9,509 nucleotides of DNA from an uncultured Acetobacteraceae bacterium (lineage in GTDB: Bacteria; Pseudomonadota; Alphaproteobacteria; Acetobacterales; Acetobacteraceae): positions 1 through 9,509 of the forward strand of contig CALNAL010000199.1 of NCBI GenBank assembly GCA_937874445.1, in the 5' to 3' direction. Position 1 is the first letter of the stretch; each line of letters begins with the position of its first letter. Below the pieces are notes generated by a model that was not told where the DNA came from, made no database searches, and was given only the letters and a program-made list of their open reading frames with translations. Below, in pieces: positions 6,761 to 9,509 of the stretch. A program made the translations under genes and the position numbers.

Positions 6761-7546
6761 ATGGGCTTACCCGGACACATCACCTCGGCACGACGCCACC
6801 GGCTGCTGGAACAGCTGGCGCTCAAGGAGTCCGCCCGGGTCGCCGACCTCGCGGCGGCCTGCCAGGTGTCCGAGATCACCATCCGGCGCGACCTCGACGC
6901 CCTGGCCGAGGAGGGGCAGATCGAGCGCTTCCACGGCGGTGCCCGCCTGCCCGCCCGCCGTCCGTCCCAGACCGCGCGTGAGGCCGGCGCACGCCACGAG
7001 CGCGAGAAACGGCTGATCGCGGTGGCCGCGGCGCGCCTCGTCCACCCCGGCGCCACCGTGCTGCGCAGCGGCGGCCCGACGACCCTGGCGCTGTTCCGCG
7101 AGATTGCGGGCCCGGCCATCCAGGTCATCCCCAACAACACCCTGCTCATCTCCGCCATCGACGAGAAGACCGCCGCGACGGTGTTCGTGCTCGGCGGCGA
7201 ATACAACCGCAACACACGGGCCCTGAACGGCGACATGACCAATCTGGCCCTGAACCAGATCCACGGCTCGATCTGCTTTCTCGGCACCAACGCCATCAGC
7301 CAGCACACCGGCCTGACCTCGGGCATCCACGCGGCGGCGGCCGTCAACCAGCTGATGGCCAGCCAGTGCCAGGGCAACGTGGTCGTCGTGGCGGATTCCT
7401 CGAAGGTCGGCACGACCGCGCATTTCCTCAGCCTGAAGCTGGCGGAGGTGCGCGTGCTGGTCACCGACGACGGCGCCGACCCCGGCGAGCTGGCCGCCTA
7501 TCGCGCGAGCGGCATCGAGACCCTCGTCTGCCCCACCGGCGACTGA
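6761..7546 (+). CDS. DeoR-family regulator, UlaR-like
   Basis: This is a 261-residue DeoR-family repressor. Residues about 15-60 form the N-terminal winged helix-turn-helix, with VADLAAACQVSEITIRRDLD at 27-46 and a wing ending ERFHGGA. The rest is the DeoR sensor domain of isomerase-like fold that binds a sugar phosphate. It shows GATVLRSGGPTTLALF, the VFVLGGEYN block and VVVADSSKVG, as in E. coli UlaR. GAGGAGGG lies 5-6 bases before the ATG. It is divergent from the ulaD operon and convergent with the 4-epimerase gene (51-base gap). A role as local repressor, released by a pathway phosphate such as L-ascorbate-6-phosphate, is inferred from context and from UlaR. The two matched sites at 6571-6592 and 8375-8396 are its likely operators. 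Confidence 0.93.
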   Translation: MGLPGHITSARRHRLLEQLALKESARVADLAAACQVSEITIRRDLDALAEEGQIERFHGGARLPARRPSQTAREAGARHEREKRLIAVAAARLVHPGATVLRSGGPTTLALFREIAGPAIQVIPNNTLLISAIDEKTAATVFVLGGEYNRNTRALNGDMTNLALNQIHGSICFLGTNAISQHTGLTSGIHAAAAVNQLMASQCQGNVVVVADSSKVGTTAHFLSLKLAEVRVLVTDDGADPGELAAYRASGIETLVCPTGD

Positions 7547-7597
7547 TCCGCCGACGATTCGCCCGCCGACGATTGGCCCCCCGGAATTCGCCCGGAT

Positions 7598-8302
7598 CTA
7601 GCCGGCCCGCCCCTGGCCGTAATAGGCGCCCGGCCCGTGCTTGCGCAGGAAGTGGCGGTCGAGCAAGGCCTGCGCGATGGGCTGCGGGGCCGCCACCGTG
7701 CGCGAGAGCAGCGCGATGCGCGCCACCTCCTCGAGCACCACGGCATTGTGCACCGCCTCCGCGGGGTCGCCCCCCCAGGCGAAGGGGCCGTGCCCATGCA
7801 CCAGGGCCGCCGGCATCGCCCGCGCGGCCAGGCCGCGGCGGGTGAGGGTTTCGACGATCACCTCCCCGGTCTCCCGCTCGTAGGCCCCGGCGATCTCGGC
7901 GGTCTCCAGCCGGCGCGTGCAGGGGATGGGACCATGGAAATAGTCGGCGTGGGTGGTGCCTTCGCAGGGCAGGTCGCAGCCGGCCTGCGCCCAGGCGGTG
8001 GCGAAGGTCGAATGCGTGTGGACGACCCCGCCGATGTCGGGAAAGGCCCGGTACAGGCAGAGATGGGTCTCCAGGTCGGAAGACGGCCGATAGCCCTGCC
8101 CCACGACCCGGCCATCGAGATCGACGAGCACCATGCCGGCGGCCGTCATGCTGGCGTAGGGCACGCCCGAGGGCTTGATCGCCACGATCCCCCGGTCCCG
8201 GTCGATGCCCGAGGCATTGCCCCAGGTGAACAGGGCCAGTCCCCGGTGGCAGAGTTCCAGGTTGGCTGCCAGCACGTCCCGTTTCAACTCGTCCAGAGTC
8301 AT
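7598..8302 (-). CDS. ulaF: L-ribulose-5-phosphate 4-epimerase (UlaF/SgbE/AraD family)
   Basis: This 234-residue class II aldolase-fold epimerase converts L-ribulose-5-phosphate to D-xylulose-5-phosphate, which enters the pentose phosphate pathway. All key residues of the AraD/UlaF family are in register: D76 in RPSSD, zinc ligands H95 and H97 (VVHTHST) and H171 (HGHGPFAWG), D120 (TTHADYF) and Y229 near the C-terminus (HGPGAYYGQ). The ATG at 8302 was chosen because homology to UlaF begins there (MTLDELKRDVLAANLEL). The 19-residue extension from 8359 is Arg-rich and shows no similarity. The ribosome site is weak (GAGGG). The gene is separated from the rest of the pathway by the DeoR gene but has its own copy of the operator about 72 bases upstream. 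It could also serve L-arabinose use, but no araA or araB is seen here. Confidence 0.95.
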   Translation of the reverse strand: MTLDELKRDVLAANLELCHRGLALFTWGNASGIDRDRGIVAIKPSGVPYASMTAAGMVLVDLDGRVVGQGYRPSSDLETHLCLYRAFPDIGGVVHTHSTFATAWAQAGCDLPCEGTTHADYFHGPIPCTRRLETAEIAGAYERETGEVIVETLTRRGLAARAMPAALVHGHGPFAWGGDPAEAVHNAVVLEEVARIALLSRTVAAPQPIAQALLDRHFLRKHGPGAYYGQGRAG

Positions 8303-8374
8303 GGCCGCTCGCCCTCGCTCCCTGGCACGCCGACCCACGGCGGAACAGGCGTGCCGCATATGCGTCTTTAAAAT

Positions 8375-8396
8375 ACGATCATTATGACCATTTTAT
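8375..8396. promoter_or_regulatory. Probable DeoR/UlaR-type operator upstream of the 4-epimerase gene
   Basis: This 22-base site begins ACGATCATTATGACC and ends ATTTTAT. It is identical to the 6571-6592 site at all but three positions. It lies inside a perfect 8-bp inverted repeat, ATACGATC (8373-8380) and GATCGTAT (8398-8405), with a 17-base spacer. On the minus strand the -10-like CATAAT (8386-8381) sits exactly where TATAAC sits in the other site. This fits repression by occlusion of the promoter. Confidence 0.62.
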
Positions 8397-8576
8397 CGAT
8401 CGTATCATGCACATCAAGGCATGCAGAGGCAAGAATAATCGTGCTTTTCTGCCAAACGGCACGATTCTCTCCGAACTTCCTCCCGTCAAAATGTGTTCGT
8501 AACAATTTATTTGATCGAATGGATCGTTTTTCGGCATTTCTCCGGCCGCCCCATAGCCCCCCCCGCAAGACAGGGG

Positions 8577-8583
8577 CTTGAAA
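8577..8583 (+). promoter_or_regulatory. Possible sigma-32-type -35 element for the hsp20 unit
   Basis: CTTGAAA is an exact match to the -35 core used by RpoH (sigma-32) promoters, and it lies on the coding strand about 250 bases upstream of an hsp20 gene. No good -10 box is visible at the expected distance, so this is only a candidate. Confidence 0.3.
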
Positions 8584-8610
8584 TGCCCGGCACGAATGAC
8601 CACAGAACAA

Positions 8611-8638
8611 GACACCGGACGCGTTTCGGTCCGGTGTC
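8611..8638 (+). promoter_or_regulatory. Perfect 10-bp hairpin upstream of the small ORF and hsp20
   Basis: GACACCGGAC (8611-8620) and GTCCGGTGTC (8629-8638) are exact reverse complements around an eight-base loop. The stem is followed by AAAATC rather than a T-run on the plus strand, so a simple terminator is unlikely. It could be a repressor operator or a 5' leader structure for the hsp20 transcript. Confidence 0.5.
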
Positions 8639-8676
8639 AAAATCTCGTACCCATATTGCTCAAGGAGGATGTGGTT

Positions 8677-8802
8677 ATGAGCCACGAAAAATCCGCCCAT
8701 CGGGCGCATTGTCATCCGTCACAAAAGAAAACTCCGGCACCTGCCAAGATTTCTGTTTCGCCCGCGGCGTCGGTGACTGCCCCCGCCCCGCACAAGGGAT
8801 GA
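8677..8802 (+). CDS. Possible small protein upstream of hsp20 (41 residues)
   Basis: An ATG at 8677 follows a strong ribosome site, AAGGAGG at 8662-8668, at about 8 bases. The frame encodes 41 residues and stops 28 bases before the hsp20 start. The product begins MSHEKSAHRAHCHPSQKK and is basic, with a His/Cys cluster (HRAHCH) and an Ala/Pro/Lys-rich tail. There is no membrane segment or recognised domain. An in-frame ATG at 8578 would give 74 residues but has no ribosome site and would run through the hairpin. It could be a small cotranscribed protein or leader peptide; I do not recognise the family. Confidence 0.4.
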   Translation: MSHEKSAHRAHCHPSQKKTPAPAKISVSPAASVTAPAPHKG

Positions 8803-8830
8803 CTTCGACAAGCGTGCACGGAGGAAAAAC

Positions 8831-9316
8831 ATGGCATTGAGCGATCTGATCCCGTGGCCCCGCAACCGGGCCGTGGGAACCCCCTTCTTTTCCGAAAACG
8901 CCGACCCGCTGGCGGCGCTGCACCGCGAGGTCAGCCGGGCCTTCGACGAGTTCGCCCGCGGCTTCGGCGTTCCCGCCCGTTTCGGCGCGGCCGGCACCTG
9001 GCCGAGCGTGGAGGTCCGCGAGACCGACAAGGCGATCGAGGTCACGGCGGAAATGCCCGGCCTGGAGCAGAAGGACGTCGAGGTCTCGCTGCACGAGGGC
9101 GTGCTGACCCTGAAGGGCGAGAAGAAGGCCGAATCCGGCAGCGCGCTCTACAGCGAGCGCTGGCACGGCAGCTTCGAGCGGGCCATCTCGGTCGGCGCGG
9201 ACATCGATCCCGACAAGGTCAGCGCCGCCTTCCGCAACGGGGTGCTGACGGTATCCCTCGCCAAGAAGCCGGAGGCACAGAAACCGGCCCGGAAGATCCC
9301 AGTTTCCGCCGGCTGA
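8831..9316 (+). CDS. Hsp20/alpha-crystallin family small heat shock protein
   Basis: This 161-residue ATP-independent holdase chaperone would bind unfolding proteins in the cytoplasm. The alpha-crystallin domain spans about 57-146. It starts with WPSVEVRETDKAIEVTAEMP, continues with LHEGVLTLKGEKK and FERAISVGADIDPDKVSA, and ends with the signature FRNGVLTVSLAKK at 134-146. The C-terminal I-x-V oligomerisation motif is IPV at 156-158. The N-terminal arm (about 56 residues) is of ordinary length. GGAGG lies about 6 bases before the ATG. A possible small ORF precedes it by 28 bases and a hairpin follows it. It appears functionally unrelated to the sugar operon. Confidence 0.96.
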   Translation: MALSDLIPWPRNRAVGTPFFSENADPLAALHREVSRAFDEFARGFGVPARFGAAGTWPSVEVRETDKAIEVTAEMPGLEQKDVEVSLHEGVLTLKGEKKAESGSALYSERWHGSFERAISVGADIDPDKVSAAFRNGVLTVSLAKKPEAQKPARKIPVSAG

Positions 9317-9323
9317 CCCGCGC

Positions 9324-9350
9324 GCGCCCCGTCCCCCGCAGGCGGGGCGC
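9324..9350 (+). terminator. Candidate terminator hairpin after hsp20
   Basis: GCGCCCCG (9324-9331) pairs perfectly with CGGGGCGC (9343-9350) around an 11-base loop, starting 8 bases after the hsp20 stop. A pyrimidine-rich CCTCTCTCGT follows instead of a T-run, so efficiency is uncertain. It lies between hsp20 and a probable convergent gene and could serve both. Confidence 0.5.
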
Positions 9351-9359
9351 CCTCTCTCG

Positions 9360-9509
9360 TCAGCCTCCCGCCTGCCCGGCGGCGAGCGCGCAGCCGAGGG
9401 CGACGGCGGTCTGCATCGCCTCGGGCGTGCGCCCCTCCCGCCCGCGGCGCCGCTCCCGCGCCTGGCGCAGCGGGGTGCCGCGCGCGCCCCCGCCGAGGCC
9501 CACCCCCGG
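9360..9509 (-). CDS. Possible C-terminal end of an unrecognised minus-strand gene
   Basis: Read on the minus strand from the right edge, one frame is open for 49 codons and ends in TGA at 9362-9360. The last residues read REGRTPEAMQTAVALGCALA followed by a short Gly-rich tail, which looks like a helix at the end of a folded protein. The preceding Arg/Gly-rich stretch is less convincing. At this GC content an open frame of this size is not strong evidence. I do not recognise the family. Confidence 0.3.
   Translation of the reverse strand, partial: PGVGLGGGARGTPLRQARERRRGREGRTPEAMQTAVALGCALAAGQAGG

Larger units (their letters stand above)
8303..8676. other. Intergenic region between the 4-epimerase gene and the hsp20 side
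   Basis: No convincing protein gene is seen in these 374 bases. Besides the operator it holds a perfect 8-bp inverted repeat, AATCGTGC (8437-8444) and GCACGATT (8459-8466). A paired GATCG (8513-8517 and 8522-8526) also lies in an AT-rich stretch, as does a heat-shock-like CTTGAAA at 8577-8583. A 10-bp hairpin at 8611-8638 closes the region. It probably holds divergent promoters for the 4-epimerase (minus) and the hsp20 unit (plus). Confidence 0.5.

Noticed and set aside
7547..7597. Possible terminator between the convergent DeoR and 4-epimerase genes
   Set aside because: Only a short direct repeat (CGCCGACGATT twice) and small CCGG palindromes are present; there is no stable stem with a T-run on either strand.
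8611..8638. CIRCE element for HrcA control of hsp20
   Set aside because: The inverted repeat does not match the TTAGCACTC-N9-GAGTGCTAA consensus in sequence.
8368..8715. Minus-strand open frame of 115 codons upstream of the 4-epimerase
   Set aside because: It runs through the operator, the inverted repeats and the 10-bp hairpin, has no recognised domain, and its start lacks a convincing ribosome site.
1..9509. CRISPR array, tRNA, rRNA or insertion sequence
   Set aside because: No regularly spaced long repeats, no cloverleaf or rRNA-like sequence, and no transposase or terminal inverted repeats were seen.

Overview
The window is GC-rich, with Shine-Dalgarno-led genes and short intergenic gaps apart from three AT-rich regulatory gaps. 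The mix of an IT-superfamily Na+/H+ antiporter tail, a Crp/Fnr regulator, a DeoR regulator and an Hsp20 protein fits a proteobacterium, most likely an alphaproteobacterium. The taxonomic guess is inference only.

Layout: (1) 3-167 (+) is the C-terminal tail of a sodium:proton antiporter, convergent with a Crp/Fnr-family regulator at 184-951 (-). (2) 952-1276 is an intergenic gap with an AT-rich core (about 1075-1235). (3) 1277-6367 (-) is a five-gene operon transcribed from right to left: ulaD-like decarboxylase, PfkB/KDGK-type sugar kinase, MFS transporter, ulaG (ascorbate-6-phosphate lactonase) and ulaE (L-xylulose-5-phosphate 3-epimerase). (4) 6368-6760 is the divergent control region. It holds a probable operator, a 7-bp hairpin, a possible 36-codon leader ORF that overlaps the ulaD start as ATGA, and three in-frame 15-bp tandem repeats. 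(5) 6761-7546 (+) is the divergent DeoR/UlaR-like regulator. (6) 7598-8302 (-) is the L-ribulose-5-phosphate 4-epimerase (ulaF/araD type), with its own copy of the operator at 8375-8396. (7) 8303-8830 holds several inverted repeats and a possible 41-codon small ORF, followed by hsp20 at 8831-9316 (+), a candidate terminator hairpin, and the possible end of an unrecognised minus-strand gene at the right edge.

Taken together this is a complete Ula-type route from a phosphorylated ascorbate-like lactone to D-xylulose-5-phosphate: lactonase, decarboxylase, 3-epimerase and 4-epimerase. The usual phosphorylating PTS (UlaABC) is absent; an MFS permease and a PfkB kinase occupy its place. The simplest model is import of the free lactone (L-ascorbate or a relative), phosphorylation by the kinase, then the usual Ula steps. 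The decarboxylase differs from E. coli UlaD at three catalytic positions (K64R, D67E and H136 to K), so substrate or chemistry may differ. A 19/22-identical site upstream of both ulaD and ulaF suggests that the DeoR protein controls both units.
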